Shown: piece after piece, positions 16,438-25,875 of the stretch
Layout: the number at the start of each line of letters is the position of its first letter
Numbering within the stretch: position 1 is the stretch's first letter
Assembly (NCBI RefSeq): GCF_030815865.1
Contig: NZ_JAUSXI010000001.1
Location: 5,046,335-5,110,334 of the forward strand
Direction of reading: 5' to 3'
DNA: 64,000 nt
Origin: Arthrobacter globiformis
GTDB taxonomy: Bacteria > Actinomycetota > Actinomycetes > Actinomycetales > Micrococcaceae
Position numbers and translations under genes: made by a program
The notes under the pieces: model-generated
Seen by the model: only the letters and a program-made list of their open reading frames with translations
Databases searched by the model: none
Told to the model about the DNA's origin: nothing

Positions 16438-19400
16438 GACGTGCCGCCTTGGGTTGATCCGGCCGGAATGCCGGCGGGCACCTGATCGCTGCCCTCGATG
16501 CCCTCCTGCTCGCCGTCCTCCTGCGCGTCCAGCTGCAGGGGACGTTCTTCAAAATGTTCGTCGATCTCGGCGCCAAGGCTGCGGAGCACATCCAGCACCA
16601 GACCCACAACGACGATGTACACGCCGGTGTCGAAAATCGTGGACGTGACGAACTTGATGTCGCCAAAGACCGGCAGCCAGAACTCAATAATGGCGCTCTG
16701 GAACACCTGGCCGCCCAGCAGCACTGGCGCGGCGCCGGACAACGCGGCGGTGGCCAGGCCGATCCCGAGCAGGGTGCCGGCGCTGATGGGGGTGGCCTCG
16801 TGCAGTTCGAAGCGGCCGCCCGCCAGGTAGCGCAGTGTGAGGGCCAGCCCGGCCATGAGTCCGCCTGCGAAGCCCCCGCCGGGGAGGTTGTGCCCGGCCA
16901 GCAACAGGTAGAGCGAGAAAATGATCATTGAGTGGAAGACCAGGCGAGTGACCACTTCGAAGATGATGGAGCGGCGTTCCGGTGCCAGCGTGCGCCCGGC
17001 AACGAGCCACGGGTCCCGCGCGGCGGCCGCAAACTTGCGGGTCAGCGCCAGGGCGGCACCGTCCCGCGATGATTTGTCCACGCCGTGGCGGCGGCCGACG
17101 GTCCCCTCAGCCACGGCGGACGCTGTGCGCAGCCGGTCCCCGCGGCCCCGGACGAAGATGAGGCTCGCCACGCCGGTCGCGGCCAGCGCCAGCACGGAGA
17201 TCTCACCGAAGGTGTCCCACGCGCGGATGTCCACCAGGGTGACGTTGACGATGTTGAGCCCGCCGCCGCCCTCGTAGGCCAGCTTGGGGAACTCGAGGGA
17301 GACGGGCGTGGCGATCCGGGCACCCATGGCGTGGATGGCGGCGAAGACCATAGTGGCGCCGAAGGACAGGCCGATGATCACGCGGACCACCCGGTACTTG
17401 CCCCCGGTGCGGTCGCGCAGCTCCGCCGGGAGGCTGCGCATGGCCAGCACGAACGCCACAAGGATGATCGTTTCCACGAGCATCTGCGTCAGGGCCAGGT
17501 CCGGGGCGCCCTGCAGCGCGAACATCAGGGCGATGCCGTAGCCGGTGACGGAAACCATGAGCACGGCAAGGAACCGCTTGTTGGCCCGGACAGCGGCGAG
17601 CGCCCCGATCAAGATCCCCGCGCCTGCCACCAGTTGCAGGGGCGAGTTGGGGTCGACGAAATACAGCCCTTCGGGAAGCGGCTTGTTCGCAGCGATCAGG
17701 GCGGACAGGGGCAGGACAAAGGCGACGCTGAGGATCACAGCCAAGTAGAAATACAGCGAACCGCGCTGCGTGCGTCCGGTGATCCACACGGCGACGTCGT
17801 CCAGGGCACCAATGGTCAGCTGGTAGCCGCGGTCGGCGTCGAACCAGGGCGGAATGGCGCTCTGGATCCGGTCCACCAGCCCCCGCCCGTAGAACATGGC
17901 CGCGCCGGCGGCGAACGTGATGGCAGTCAGTCCCAAGGCTGGGGTCAGTCCGTGCCACAGCGCCAGGTGCCCGGCGGCACCGGCCGCGCTGCCGGCGTCG
18001 GACGTTCCTTCCGTGAGCTGCGATCCCTCGGTAAAGAGGGCCGCGTACGGCTGAATCCAAGCGTCCACAGGCGCCGGCCACAGGCCGTACACGATGGTGA
18101 GGACGCTCAGGGCGGCCGGGGCTGCCAGGAAGGAGGGGCGAATGGCCTCGAACGGGGTGCGGGCGACGCCCGGCTTCACCGCAAAGGCACCCCACATGAA
18201 GCGCGCGCTGTAGGCGAAGGTCAACACGGAGCCGAGCACCATGCCCGTCAGGACCACTGCGCCCCAGGGGCCGTGACCGGGCGCTGCAGTGAAGTGCACG
18301 AACGCCTCGAGTACCGATTCCTTAGCGACGAAGCCGCCCAGCAGCGGGATGCCGGCCATGGAGGCGGCGCCGATGCCGGCAACGATGCCGAGGGCACGGG
18401 AGGAGAGGAAAACGCCCGAGAGCTTGCGGATGTCGCGCGTGCCGGACTGGTGGTCGATGATGCCAACTACGAGGAAGAGCGTCGCCTTGAAGAGCCCGTG
18501 CGCGAGCAGCATGGCGAGGCCGGCGAGGGCGGCGTCAGGTTTTCCGAGTCCCACCACCATGGTGATGAACCCGAGCTGGCTTACGGTGCCGTAGGCCAGG
18601 ATGAGCTTGATGTCCGTCTGTCGCAGGGCCCGGTAGCCGCCCACCAGCATGGTGGCCAGGCCGAGCCCGAGGACGATCGGCAGCCAGTAGGCAGTGTCGG
18701 TGAAGCCCGGGGCGAGGCGCGCCACGATGTACACGCCGGCCTTTACCATGGCGGCGGCGTGCAGGTACGCGCTCACGGGAGTTGGCGCTGCCATGGCGCC
18801 CGGAAGCCAGAAGTGGAACGGGACAAGCGCGGATTTGGTCACCGCACCGACCAGGATGAGGACGACGGCGGCGGCCACGGCTCCCGCTGCCGGACCGGAA
18901 ACCAGCCCTGGTGCCTGTTCGAGAATGGCGGAGATCCGGTACGTGCCGGCGCTGGCACCGAGCATAATCAGGCCAACGAGCATGGCCAGGCCGCCGGCGG
19001 TGGTGACCACGAGGGCCTGCAGCGCCGAGCGGCGGGCCGCGAGCCGTGTCCGTGCATAACCGATCAGGAGGTAAGACAGGACCGTGGTGAGTTCCCAGAA
19101 AATGAACATCATGAGCAGGTCATCCGCGGTGACCAGGCCGAACATGGCCCCGGCGAACGCCAGCAGCTGGGCGCCGAACCCGCCCAGGTAGCTGTCTTTG
19201 TCCTTGAAATATCGTGCGCAGTAGACCAGCACCAGGGCGCCCACACCGAGGACCAGCAGCGACATGACCCACGCCAGGGCGTCCATGCGGAAGGCGAATT
19301 CGATGCCGAGGCTTGGAATCCACGGGACGGTTTCAGCGGGTGCGCCGGTTTCTGTGTAGGCGTTGGCGCCATAGACCGCGGCATGCTGGAACAACAGCCA

Positions 19401-19517
19401 CACAAACGAACCGGCCGGCACCGCGGCCAGCGCATAAAACGAGTTGCGGCCGAACCTCCGGAAGACGAACGGCGCCACAGCGGCCACCGCGAAGTGCACG
19501 GCAAGGACTGGGATCAC
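16434..19517 (-). CDS. mrpA: Na+/H+ antiporter subunit A fused to subunit B (MrpA-MrpB)
   Basis: 1027 residues, the first gene of the operon. Residues ~1-780 are the NuoL-like MrpA with the channel motif S-A-L-V-P-F-H-F-W-L-P-G-A-M and many helices, including the NuoJ-like C-terminal helices of MrpA. From ~830 the MrpB domain follows (V-T-R-L-V-F-H-S-M-I-I-F-S-L-Y, then H-N-L-P-G-G-G-F-A-G-G-L). No separate mrpB exists, so the fusion supplies that subunit. A charged tail (E-E-R-P-L-Q-L-D-A-Q-E-D) ends the protein. The complex exports Na+ for H+ uptake and supports alkaline and salt tolerance. The upstream gap of 190 bp to the UMF1 gene should hold the operon promoter; I could not pick clear -35/-10 boxes. 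Confidence 0.95.
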   Translation of the reverse strand: MIPVLAVHFAVAAVAPFVFRRFGRNSFYALAAVPAGSFVWLLFQHAAVYGANAYTETGAPAETVPWIPSLGIEFAFRMDALAWVMSLLVLGVGALVLVYCARYFKDKDSYLGGFGAQLLAFAGAMFGLVTADDLLMMFIFWELTTVLSYLLIGYARTRLAARRSALQALVVTTAGGLAMLVGLIMLGASAGTYRISAILEQAPGLVSGPAAGAVAAAVVLILVGAVTKSALVPFHFWLPGAMAAPTPVSAYLHAAAMVKAGVYIVARLAPGFTDTAYWLPIVLGLGLATMLVGGYRALRQTDIKLILAYGTVSQLGFITMVVGLGKPDAALAGLAMLLAHGLFKATLFLVVGIIDHQSGTRDIRKLSGVFLSSRALGIVAGIGAASMAGIPLLGGFVAKESVLEAFVHFTAAPGHGPWGAVVLTGMVLGSVLTFAYSARFMWGAFAVKPGVARTPFEAIRPSFLAAPAALSVLTIVYGLWPAPVDAWIQPYAALFTEGSQLTEGTSDAGSAAGAAGHLALWHGLTPALGLTAITFAAGAAMFYGRGLVDRIQSAIPPWFDADRGYQLTIGALDDVAVWITGRTQRGSLYFYLAVILSVAFVLPLSALIAANKPLPEGLYFVDPNSPLQLVAGAGILIGALAAVRANKRFLAVLMVSVTGYGIALMFALQGAPDLALTQMLVETIILVAFVLAMRSLPAELRDRTGGKYRVVRVIIGLSFGATMVFAAIHAMGARIATPVSLEFPKLAYEGGGGLNIVNVTLVDIRAWDTFGEISVLALAATGVASLIFVRGRGDRLRTASAVAEGTVGRRHGVDKSSRDGAALALTRKFAAAARDPWLVAGRTLAPERRSIIFEVVTRLVFHSMIIFSLYLLLAGHNLPGGGFAGGLMAGLALTLRYLAGGRFELHEATPISAGTLLGIGLATAALSGAAPVLLGGQVFQSAIIEFWLPVFGDIKFVTSTIFDTGVYIVVVGLVLDVLRSLGAEIDEHFEERPLQLDAQEDGEQEGIEGSDQVPAGIPAGSTQGGTS

Positions 19518-19707
19518 TGGTATCTCCGCAAAGTCAGAATTCGGTTATCAAAAGTTGGAGCTGGCGGTCATTCGTTGGGTTCGGTTCCGCCAGTTTATCA
19601 ACGGGGCACTGACAGTTTTTCCCGCGGAGCCGGGCCCAGGGTAAGTTTCGCCAGTTCGCAGGAGGGTTGCTGGGTCCCCGTTCGCCACGGGCGGATAGCA
19701 TCGGCCT

Positions 19708-21111
19708 ATGAACTCCGCAGCCGCATCCGAGGCAACGCAGCCGTCGTCGGAACTTGAAGCAGGGCCGCAGGCGTCCAGCAAGGGCCGCGTTCTGGCCTGG
19801 GCAGCCTGGGACTGGGGGTCCGCGGCGTTCAACGCGGTCATGACGACGTTCGTCTTCACCGTCTACCTCACGTCCCAGGCATTCGGCGGTGAAGACCGTG
19901 CCTCGGCCGTGCTGGGTGGAGCCCTGGCCATTGCGGGCGCGGCCATTGCCCTGCTCGCGCCCGTCACGGGTCAGCGGTCCGATACCGGGGGCCGCCGCAA
20001 GCTCTGGCTGGGAGTTAACACGGGCGCCGTCGCAATCCTGACAGCACTGTGCTTCTTCGTCTTTCCGCGGCCCGAATTCCTCCTGCTCGGGGTGTCCCTG
20101 ATCGCCCTGGCCAACGTGTTCTTCGAGTTCGCGGGCGTGAACTACAACGCCATGCTGGCGCAGATTTCGACGCCCCGGAACATCGGCAAGGTCAGCGGGT
20201 TCGGCTGGGGCATGGGCTACCTGGGCGGCATCGTGGCCCTGCTCATCGTGCTCCAACTCTTCGTGCAGCCGCGCTTCGAGTGGTTCGGCGCCTCCACGCA
20301 GGACAGCCTCAACATCCGGCTGGTGGCCGTGTTCTCAGCGCTGTGGTTCGTCATCTTCGCGCTGCCGGTCATGTTCGCGGTCCCGGAGCTGCCCAAGCCG
20401 AAGCGGGCCGCAACCCTCGGCTTCCTGGCCTCGTACGGGCTGCTGGCGCGCAGGGTCAAGGCGATCTACCGGACCAGCCCGCACACCATCTTCTTCCTGC
20501 TGGCCAGCGCCATCTTCCGGGACGGGCTGGCGGCGGTCTTCACCTTCGGCGGGATCATCGCGGCCGGCACCTTCGGCTTCGAACTGCCGCAGGTCATCTT
20601 CTTCGCCATTTTCGGCAACGTCGTGGCGGCCGTAGGCGCGGTCATCGGCGGTTTCCTGGACGACAGGGTGGGGCCCAAGGCCGTGATCATCGCCTCCCTC
20701 ACCGGGCTGCTGGTCGCCGGAACGGTCATCCTGGTGCTGGGCAATGACAACCACATGCTCTTCGGGATGCCATGGTCAGGGGCCACGACGTTCTGGGTTT
20801 TCGGCCTGTTCCTCTGCCTGTTTGTTGGGCCGGCGCAGTCCTCGTCCCGTGCATATCTGGCCCGGCTGGCCCCGCAGGGCGAATCCGGTGAGCTCTTCGG
20901 CCTGTACGCGACCACCGGCCGCGCCGTCAGCTTCCTCGCCCCGGCCCTGTTCACGCTGTGCATCACCGTTGCCACTCCCTTGGTGGCTGAGGGGGACGCG
21001 CAGCGCTGGGGCATTTTGGGCATCATGGTGGTGCTGCTCGCCGGACTGCTGGTCCTCCTGCCGGTCAAGGCCCCGAGCGACGCCGAGATCGCCGTCGTCC
21101 CCCAGTCCTAG
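19708..21111 (+). CDS. UMF1-type MFS transporter (Atg22-like)
   Basis: 467 residues with ~12 membrane helices. The opening W-A-A-W-D-W-G-S-A-A-F-N-A-V and the later F-E-F-A-G-V-N-Y-N-A-M-L-A-Q-I and S-G-F-G-W-G-M-G-Y-L-G-G are the hallmarks of the UMF1/vacuole-effluxer (Atg22) branch of the major facilitator superfamily. The fungal relative exports amino acids from the vacuole; bacterial substrates are unknown. It is divergent from the mrp operon and is followed by a dispersed repeat before the KhtT-like gene. Confidence 0.9.
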   Translation: MNSAAASEATQPSSELEAGPQASSKGRVLAWAAWDWGSAAFNAVMTTFVFTVYLTSQAFGGEDRASAVLGGALAIAGAAIALLAPVTGQRSDTGGRRKLWLGVNTGAVAILTALCFFVFPRPEFLLLGVSLIALANVFFEFAGVNYNAMLAQISTPRNIGKVSGFGWGMGYLGGIVALLIVLQLFVQPRFEWFGASTQDSLNIRLVAVFSALWFVIFALPVMFAVPELPKPKRAATLGFLASYGLLARRVKAIYRTSPHTIFFLLASAIFRDGLAAVFTFGGIIAAGTFGFELPQVIFFAIFGNVVAAVGAVIGGFLDDRVGPKAVIIASLTGLLVAGTVILVLGNDNHMLFGMPWSGATTFWVFGLFLCLFVGPAQSSSRAYLARLAPQGESGELFGLYATTGRAVSFLAPALFTLCITVATPLVAEGDAQRWGILGIMVVLLAGLLVLLPVKAPSDAEIAVVPQS

Positions 21112-21125
21112 CCTGCCCCCGGGCA

Positions 21126-21146
21126 GCGAGCGCGCACGGACATTTA
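21126..21146. repeat. Half-copy of the dispersed palindromic repeat
   Basis: gcgagcgcgcacggacattta resembles the left arm of the repeat at 2921-2938 (aagcgcgaacggacactt). It lies between the UMF1 gene and the KhtT-like gene. Confidence 0.4.
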
Positions 21147-21207
21147 GGCATTCCGCAGGGCGCACAGTTTCAGCCGAAATCACGAGTTCGCAGACTAGGC
21201 TGATGTT

Positions 21208-21690
21208 ATGAACGTGGAAGAGACGGATCTCCCGGGTTTGGGCCGGCGCAAGGACTTCATGACGGCATCCGGCCGGCGTATTGGGGTGGTGGAACTCCGC
21301 GAGGGCCAGACCGAACTGTTCGTCTCCACCTGGGATGACCCGGACACCTGCCAGGCCTCGATACCGCTGACCGGCGATGAGGCGGCAACGCTGGGGAATC
21401 TGCTCGGCGGCCAGCACCTCGCGATGAAGCTGACGGAGGCGCACAGGGAAGTTCCGGGGATCACCACGAGGCAGTTCTCCATCGCCGCGGATTCCCCGTT
21501 CCAGAACCAGCCCATGGGCAAGGCCTGCATCCGCACCCGGTGCGGTGTTTCGATTGTGGCGATCATGCGTGAAGGTGAGGTGGTTCCCTCACCAGGTCCC
21601 GACGTCCTCCTTCACCCCGGCGACCTGCTGGTCGCTGTCGGCACGCAAGAAGGCCTGGACGCTGCGGCCGACATCCTGCGCAACGGCTAA
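21208..21690 (+). CDS. Cation/proton antiporter regulatory subunit, KhtT-like (TrkA-C domain)
   Basis: 160 residues. The N-terminal half (~1-80) is a small beta-rich domain (L-P-G-L-G-R-R-K-D-F, R-R-I-G-V-V-E-L). The C-terminal half is a TrkA-C (RCK-C) domain: V-S-I-V-A-I-M-R-E-G-E, then P-S-P-G-P-D-V-L-L-H-P-G-D-L-L-V-A-V-G (~125-148). Its Bacillus counterpart KhtT binds to and gates the KhtU K+/H+ antiporter, with c-di-AMP as ligand. Only 5 bases separate it from the antiporter gene, so the two are surely co-transcribed. The ligand here is inferred by family only. Confidence 0.88.
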   Translation: MNVEETDLPGLGRRKDFMTASGRRIGVVELREGQTELFVSTWDDPDTCQASIPLTGDEAATLGNLLGGQHLAMKLTEAHREVPGITTRQFSIAADSPFQNQPMGKACIRTRCGVSIVAIMREGEVVPSPGPDVLLHPGDLLVAVGTQEGLDAAADILRNG

Positions 21691-21695
21691 CGGTC

Positions 21696-22880
21696 ATGGA
21701 CCGCGTGGCCCTGACGCTCATCGAACTGGGGGCAGTCGTGTTCTGCCTGGGCCTGCTGGCGAGGCTGGCCGGGCGGATCGGGATGTCCCCAATCCCGCTG
21801 TATCTTGTGGGTGGGCTGTGCTTCGGCGCGGGCGGGCTGGTGGAGCTGAGCGGCATGAAGGAGTTCTCCCACCTGGCGGGCGAGATCGGTGTGATCCTGC
21901 TGCTGCTTATGCTCGGTCTGGAATATACGGCGACGGAACTGGTGACGGGTCTGCGCAGATCGTGGAAGGCCGGAATCCTCGACTTTGTCCTGAATTTCGT
22001 CCCCGGGGCTGCCTTGGCTGCCCTGCTCGGCTGGGGAGTTGTCGGCGCCATGGTTATGGGTGGCGTTACGTATATATCGTCATCGGGCATTGCGGCCAAG
22101 GTCATCACGGACCTTGGCCGTATCGGTAACAGGGAAACCCCGGTAGTGCTCTCGATCCTGGTTTTCGAGGACCTGGCGATGGCTGTCTACCTGCCGATCC
22201 TCACCGCCACGCTCGCTGGGGTCAGCTTCCTCGGCGGCCTGCAGACCGTGGGCGTCTCGCTGGCTGTTGTCACCGTGGTGCTGCTGGTCGCCCTGCGGCA
22301 CGGACACCACGTCTCCAAGGCCGTGCACAGCGAGAATTCCGAGGTCTTCCTGCTCAACCTGCTCGGCGCAGCCCTGCTCGTGTCCGGCCTGGCGGCAGCA
22401 CTGCAGGTGTCCGCCGCGGTGGGCGCCTTCATGCTCGGCATCGCCATCTCCGGCGCCACGGCCCACAGCGCAACGCGGATCCTCGAGCCGCTGCGTGACC
22501 TCTTCGCCGCCATCTTCTTCGTGGCGTTCGGGCTCAACACCGACCCCGCCTCCATCCCGCCGGTGCTGGCGTGGGCGCTTGTCCTTGCGGTTCTCACCGC
22601 CGCCACCAAGATCATCACCGGAGCCTGGGCCGCGAAGCGCGCAGGCATCGCACGTCCGGGTCGCTTCCGCGCCGGAGCCGCGCTGATCGCCCGCGGCGAG
22701 TTCTCCATTGTCATCGCCGGCCTCGCCGTGACCTCCGGGGTGGTCCAGGCCGAGCTCGCCGCCCTGGCCACGGCCTACGTCCTAATCATGGCGGTCATCG
22801 GCCCGTTGGCTGCCCGCTACATCGAGCCACTCGTCAAGAAGTTCTCCCGCCCGGCGCGGCCGGAGCCGGTCCCGGCCTGA
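21696..22880 (+). CDS. CPA2-type monovalent cation/H+ antiporter (KhtU/KefB-like)
   Basis: 394 residues of almost continuous membrane helices, the size of the bare Na+/H+ exchanger domain without a TrkA-N tail. L-V-G-G-L-C-F-G-A-G-G-L (~31), V-I-L-L-L-L-M-L-G-L-E-Y (~66) and the S-S-S-G-I-A-A-K-V-I-T-D-L-G segment (~128) match the CPA2 family, as does the late R-G-E-F-S-I-V-I-A. The missing regulatory domain is supplied in trans by the KhtT-like protein immediately upstream. It is expected to exchange K+ or Na+ for H+ at the cytoplasmic membrane; the exact ion is not readable from sequence. Confidence 0.92.
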   Translation: MDRVALTLIELGAVVFCLGLLARLAGRIGMSPIPLYLVGGLCFGAGGLVELSGMKEFSHLAGEIGVILLLLMLGLEYTATELVTGLRRSWKAGILDFVLNFVPGAALAALLGWGVVGAMVMGGVTYISSSGIAAKVITDLGRIGNRETPVVLSILVFEDLAMAVYLPILTATLAGVSFLGGLQTVGVSLAVVTVVLLVALRHGHHVSKAVHSENSEVFLLNLLGAALLVSGLAAALQVSAAVGAFMLGIAISGATAHSATRILEPLRDLFAAIFFVAFGLNTDPASIPPVLAWALVLAVLTAATKIITGAWAAKRAGIARPGRFRAGAALIARGEFSIVIAGLAVTSGVVQAELAALATAYVLIMAVIGPLAARYIEPLVKKFSRPARPEPVPA

Positions 22881-22909
22881 GATCCTGCGCAGGCGGACGG
22901 AAAACCGCG

Positions 22910-23485
22910 CTAGATGTCAGTGCGGTGGAAGTTCAGGTGGCTGCGGCTTGCGGTGGGCCCGCGCTGGCCCTGGTAGCGGTTGCCGTACTCGCCGGAACCG
23001 TAGGGGTACTCGGCAGCGGACGTCAGCCGGAAGAAGCAGAGCTGGCCGATTTTCATGCCGGGCCAGAGCTTGATGGGCAGCGTGGCCATGTTGGACAGCT
23101 CCAGCGTGACGTGTCCGGAAAAGCCGGGGTCGATGAAGCCGGCCGTGGAGTGGGTCAGCAGGCCGAGGCGGCCCAGCGAGGACTTGCCCTCGAGGCGCGC
23201 GGCGATGTCGTCCGGCAGCGTAACGGTCTCGTACGTGGAGCCGAGCACGAATTCGCCTGGGTGCAGGATGAACGCTTCACCCTCCTCCACCTCCACCAGC
23301 CGGGTCAGGTCGGGCTGATCCTCGGCGGGGTCGATGTGGGCGTATTTGTGGTTGTCGAAGAGGCGGAAAAAGCGGTCGATCCGGACGTCCACCGAGGACG
23401 GCTGGACCATCGCGGCATCGTACGGATCGAGGACGATCCGTTCGGAATCAATTTCGGCACGAATGTCGCGGTCAGAGATCAGCAC
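22910..23485 (-). CDS. dcd: dCTP deaminase (probably dUMP-forming)
   Basis: 191 residues. M-L-I-S-D-R-D-I, the G-K-S-S-L-G-R motif at ~100-106 and [19 protein letters not shown] at ~112-130 with the catalytic Glu (E129) identify dCTP deaminase. In mycobacteria and other actinobacteria this family is bifunctional and also hydrolyses dUTP, giving dUMP for thymidylate synthesis. The H-S-T-A-G-F and [13 protein letters not shown] stretches resemble that bifunctional type, but this is inferred. The gene converges on the antiporter gene with only 29 bases between. Confidence 0.96.
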   Translation of the reverse strand: MLISDRDIRAEIDSERIVLDPYDAAMVQPSSVDVRIDRFFRLFDNHKYAHIDPAEDQPDLTRLVEVEEGEAFILHPGEFVLGSTYETVTLPDDIAARLEGKSSLGRLGLLTHSTAGFIDPGFSGHVTLELSNMATLPIKLWPGMKIGQLCFFRLTSAAEYPYGSGEYGNRYQGQRGPTASRSHLNFHRTDI

Positions 23486-23624
23486 ACCCTCAAAAATACC
23501 ATTGCCTCCGCTCTGCCCTGCCGCTGTGCTGCGTGAACAATCAGGCCGACGGTCTCACATCACACGGCCAGAAATAGAGCCGGGGATATTTTGAACAGGT
23601 CTCCAGGCAAATCCGAGCGGGGTC

Positions 23625-24071
23625 TCAGTCCGCCGTCGTCCGTCCTTCGATAACGTGGGGCAGCTTCTCAAGCTGCCGCACCGCCGCCCTGAGCCGGCCC
23701 CGATATGCCGGGCGGACAAAGCTCCAGAAACTCTTGGACGGTGCCTCCAGCGCGAACCGCACCCGGGTTCCGGCGCTCTCGGTGCTGAGGTAGAAACCGC
23801 CGCGCAGGAGGGACGGACCAGCCACCACCTGGAACTGGATTTCCGCGCCGGGCCGCGCCTGGGTGATCTCGTAATCGCGCGCCACCGGACGGCCTCGGGG
23901 ACTGTCCATGGTCACCTGGTACCTGGCCCCCACGCTACCGGCGCTGCCCGAGCTGAGCCCCACGCTCCGGATGTCGGTCTGCCATCTCGGTAGATTCGCG
24001 CCGTCCAGGAGGAATGAGTAGACCGTCATGGCGTCGCGCGCAACGAGGACCTCGTGTTCTGCACCTGCCAT
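23625..24071 (-). CDS. SRPBCC (START-like) family protein
   Basis: 148 residues. The order is an N-terminal strand H-E-V-L-V-A-R-D-A, helix T-V-Y-S-F-L-L-D-G, then W-Q-T-D-I, G-A-R-Y-Q-V-T-M, Y-E-I-T-Q-A-R-P-G and T-R-V-R-F-A-L-E-A, ending with a long C-terminal helix (R-G-R-L-R-A-A-V-R-Q-L-E-K-L). This is the helix-grip SRPBCC/polyketide-cyclase pattern. Members bind hydrophobic ligands; no catalytic role can be read. It is a single-gene unit flanked by a 240-bp gap containing no obvious gene before the tRNA. Confidence 0.82.
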   Translation of the reverse strand: MAGAEHEVLVARDAMTVYSFLLDGANLPRWQTDIRSVGLSSGSAGSVGARYQVTMDSPRGRPVARDYEITQARPGAEIQFQVVAGPSLLRGGFYLSTESAGTRVRFALEAPSKSFWSFVRPAYRGRLRAAVRQLEKLPHVIEGRTTAD

Positions 24072-24313
24072 GGGGATCCTTTTCCGACGTCGGGCCTGCC
24101 TTGCGTAGCCCGTTCCCCTGTACTGCAGCTAACGAGATTCAGGATAGTCACCTGCGCCGGTGCGCGGCCGCGCACCGCCCGGGCCTTTACCGAACAGTTA
24201 CGGGAGCCTTCCCGGCCCGGTTTACCGACGCGATGACTCGGGATCCAGATGGCCGGCGTCGCCACACAACTGCGCTAAGCTAGGTTCTGCCCCGGGCAGT
24301 TTCCGGTGCGACT

Positions 24314-24387
24314 GCGGCTGTAGCTCAATGGTAGAGCGCTAGCTTCCCAAGCTTGATACGCGGGTTCGATTCCCGTCAGCCGCTCCA
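24314..24387 (+). tRNA. tRNA-Gly (anticodon CCC)
   Basis: 74 bases fold as a cloverleaf: acceptor GCGGCTG/CAGCCGC, D-arm GCTC/GAGC, anticodon arm CTAGC/GCTTG with one T-T mismatch and loop TTCCCAA (anticodon CCC), T-arm CGGG/CCCG with GTTCGATTC, discriminator T and an encoded CCA end (24385-24387). It reads GGG codons. Confidence 0.95.
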
Positions 24388-24415
24388 CACCACCCTCATT
24401 GCGCGGCCCCCGGCG

Positions 24416-25744
24416 TCACACCGCCCGGCGCACCACCCGCAGCAGTCCCCGCCGGTTCCGCAGGTCCACCTTCAGCGTCAGCTCACCTTTGCGGGCAAGC
24501 ACGACGGCGACAGTCGCGGCCGCGAGCGCCGGCACCCCTCCCGCCACCAGCAACCCGGCGTGCGGATCCACATGCTCGGCGATGAACCCGATCATGGGTC
24601 CGCCGAGGGCCTGGCCGCCGATCAGCACCATGATGTACAGGCTCATCACGCGGCCGCGGATGCTCATGTTGGAGCTGGTCTGCACCAGCTGGTTGGACGC
24701 GGTGAGGAACATCAGGCACCAGAACCCGGACAACACCAGGGCGGCGCCGAACAGCGGCAAGGTTGGGACGGCGGCGGAAAAGCACAGCATCAGCCCGTAC
24801 ATGCCGGCCGCCAGGACCACCGACCGCAGCCGGAGCTGCCGCCGCCGGGTAGAGGCGACCGCCCCGGTCAGCGCCCCGAGTGCCACGAGCGCATTCAGCA
24901 TCCCGTAGCCGCCCGCGCCGATTCCGTACACGCGGTCCGCGAACGCGGCGAGCAGCACCGGCAGGCTCATGGCGAACACGGAGATGAAGCCCACCATAAG
25001 CCACGGCCAATAGATGGTGGGCTTGCTCAGCGCGTACCGCAGCCCCTCGCGCAGCATGCCCTTGGACCTGGGCGCCGGCGGGCTGACGAACAACTCGTCG
25101 CGGCGCAGCAGCAGGAGCATGGCCACGGTGGAGCAGCAGGCCGCGGCGTTGGCAGCGAAGGCCCAGCCGGCGCCGACGGCGGTCAGTAGCACCCCGGCGG
25201 TCGCCGGACCGATGAGGCCGCCCAGCTGGAACGTCGTCGAGTTCACGCTGATGGCGTTGCGCAGATACCGGGGCCCGACAAGCTCATGGACGAACACCTG
25301 CCTGGCCGGCTGGTCCAGCACGGTGACCAGGCCAAGTACCAGCGCGATGACGTAAACGTGAAAGACCTCGATCCTCCCGCTGAGCGCCAGGGCGGCAAGC
25401 GCAGCGGCGAGGACAGCCGCGGCCGACTGGCACAAAATGAGGATTTTGCGCTTGGAGAACCGGTCCGCGACCATTCCGCCCCACGGTCCCAGCAGAAGTG
25501 ATGGCAGGAACTGCAGCGCCACTGTGAAGCCGACGGCGGTGACTGAGCCGGAAAGCTGGAGCACCAGCCAGTCCTGGGTGATCCGCTGCATCCAGATGGC
25601 GATGACGGCAATGAAGTGGCCCGTGGCGAAGAGCCGGAAGTTGGGAACCCGCAGCGAGATGAAGGTGTGCCGCCACGGAAGGCGTTCACTGACGACGGCG
25701 ACGGGCTGGGTGACGGTGGCCAGTGGCGGCGGTGGGGGTGTCAC
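24416..25744 (-). CDS. MFS transporter (DHA/enterobactin-exporter-like)
   Basis: 442 residues from a GTG at 25744 with TGAGGA 6 bases upstream. A Pro-rich N-terminal tail is followed by F-I-S-L-R-V-P-N-F-R-L-F-A-T-G-H and ~12 membrane helices. G-G-M-V-A-D-R-F-S-K-R-K between helices 2 and 3 is the MFS motif A. T-V-L-D-Q-P-A-R-Q-V-F-V-H-E-L-V is typical of the EntS-like exporter branch. The substrate is unknown. It is divergent from a LysR-type regulator 131 bp away, a common arrangement for regulator and target transporter. Confidence 0.9.
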   Translation of the reverse strand: MTPPPPPLATVTQPVAVVSERLPWRHTFISLRVPNFRLFATGHFIAVIAIWMQRITQDWLVLQLSGSVTAVGFTVALQFLPSLLLGPWGGMVADRFSKRKILILCQSAAAVLAAALAALALSGRIEVFHVYVIALVLGLVTVLDQPARQVFVHELVGPRYLRNAISVNSTTFQLGGLIGPATAGVLLTAVGAGWAFAANAAACCSTVAMLLLLRRDELFVSPPAPRSKGMLREGLRYALSKPTIYWPWLMVGFISVFAMSLPVLLAAFADRVYGIGAGGYGMLNALVALGALTGAVASTRRRQLRLRSVVLAAGMYGLMLCFSAAVPTLPLFGAALVLSGFWCLMFLTASNQLVQTSSNMSIRGRVMSLYIMVLIGGQALGGPMIGFIAEHVDPHAGLLVAGGVPALAAATVAVVLARKGELTLKVDLRNRRGLLRVVRRAV

Positions 25745-25875
25745 AGGGGTTCCTCAGGTGAGCGGGCCGGCGGGGACGTCCTCAACGCTATGGCGCGCAC
25801 CTTCAATTGTGGAAGACTATTGCTCCTATAACTATCATTGCCGAACGTAATGATGGCCCGGTGGAAGGAAGTCGC

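Noticed and set aside
14507..19757. Long plus-strand frames (549 and 890 codons) antisense to the mrp operon
   Set aside because: They lie opposite clearly conserved Mrp subunits with intact motifs and overlapping starts and stops; the antisense translations are low-complexity His/Gln/Arg-rich.
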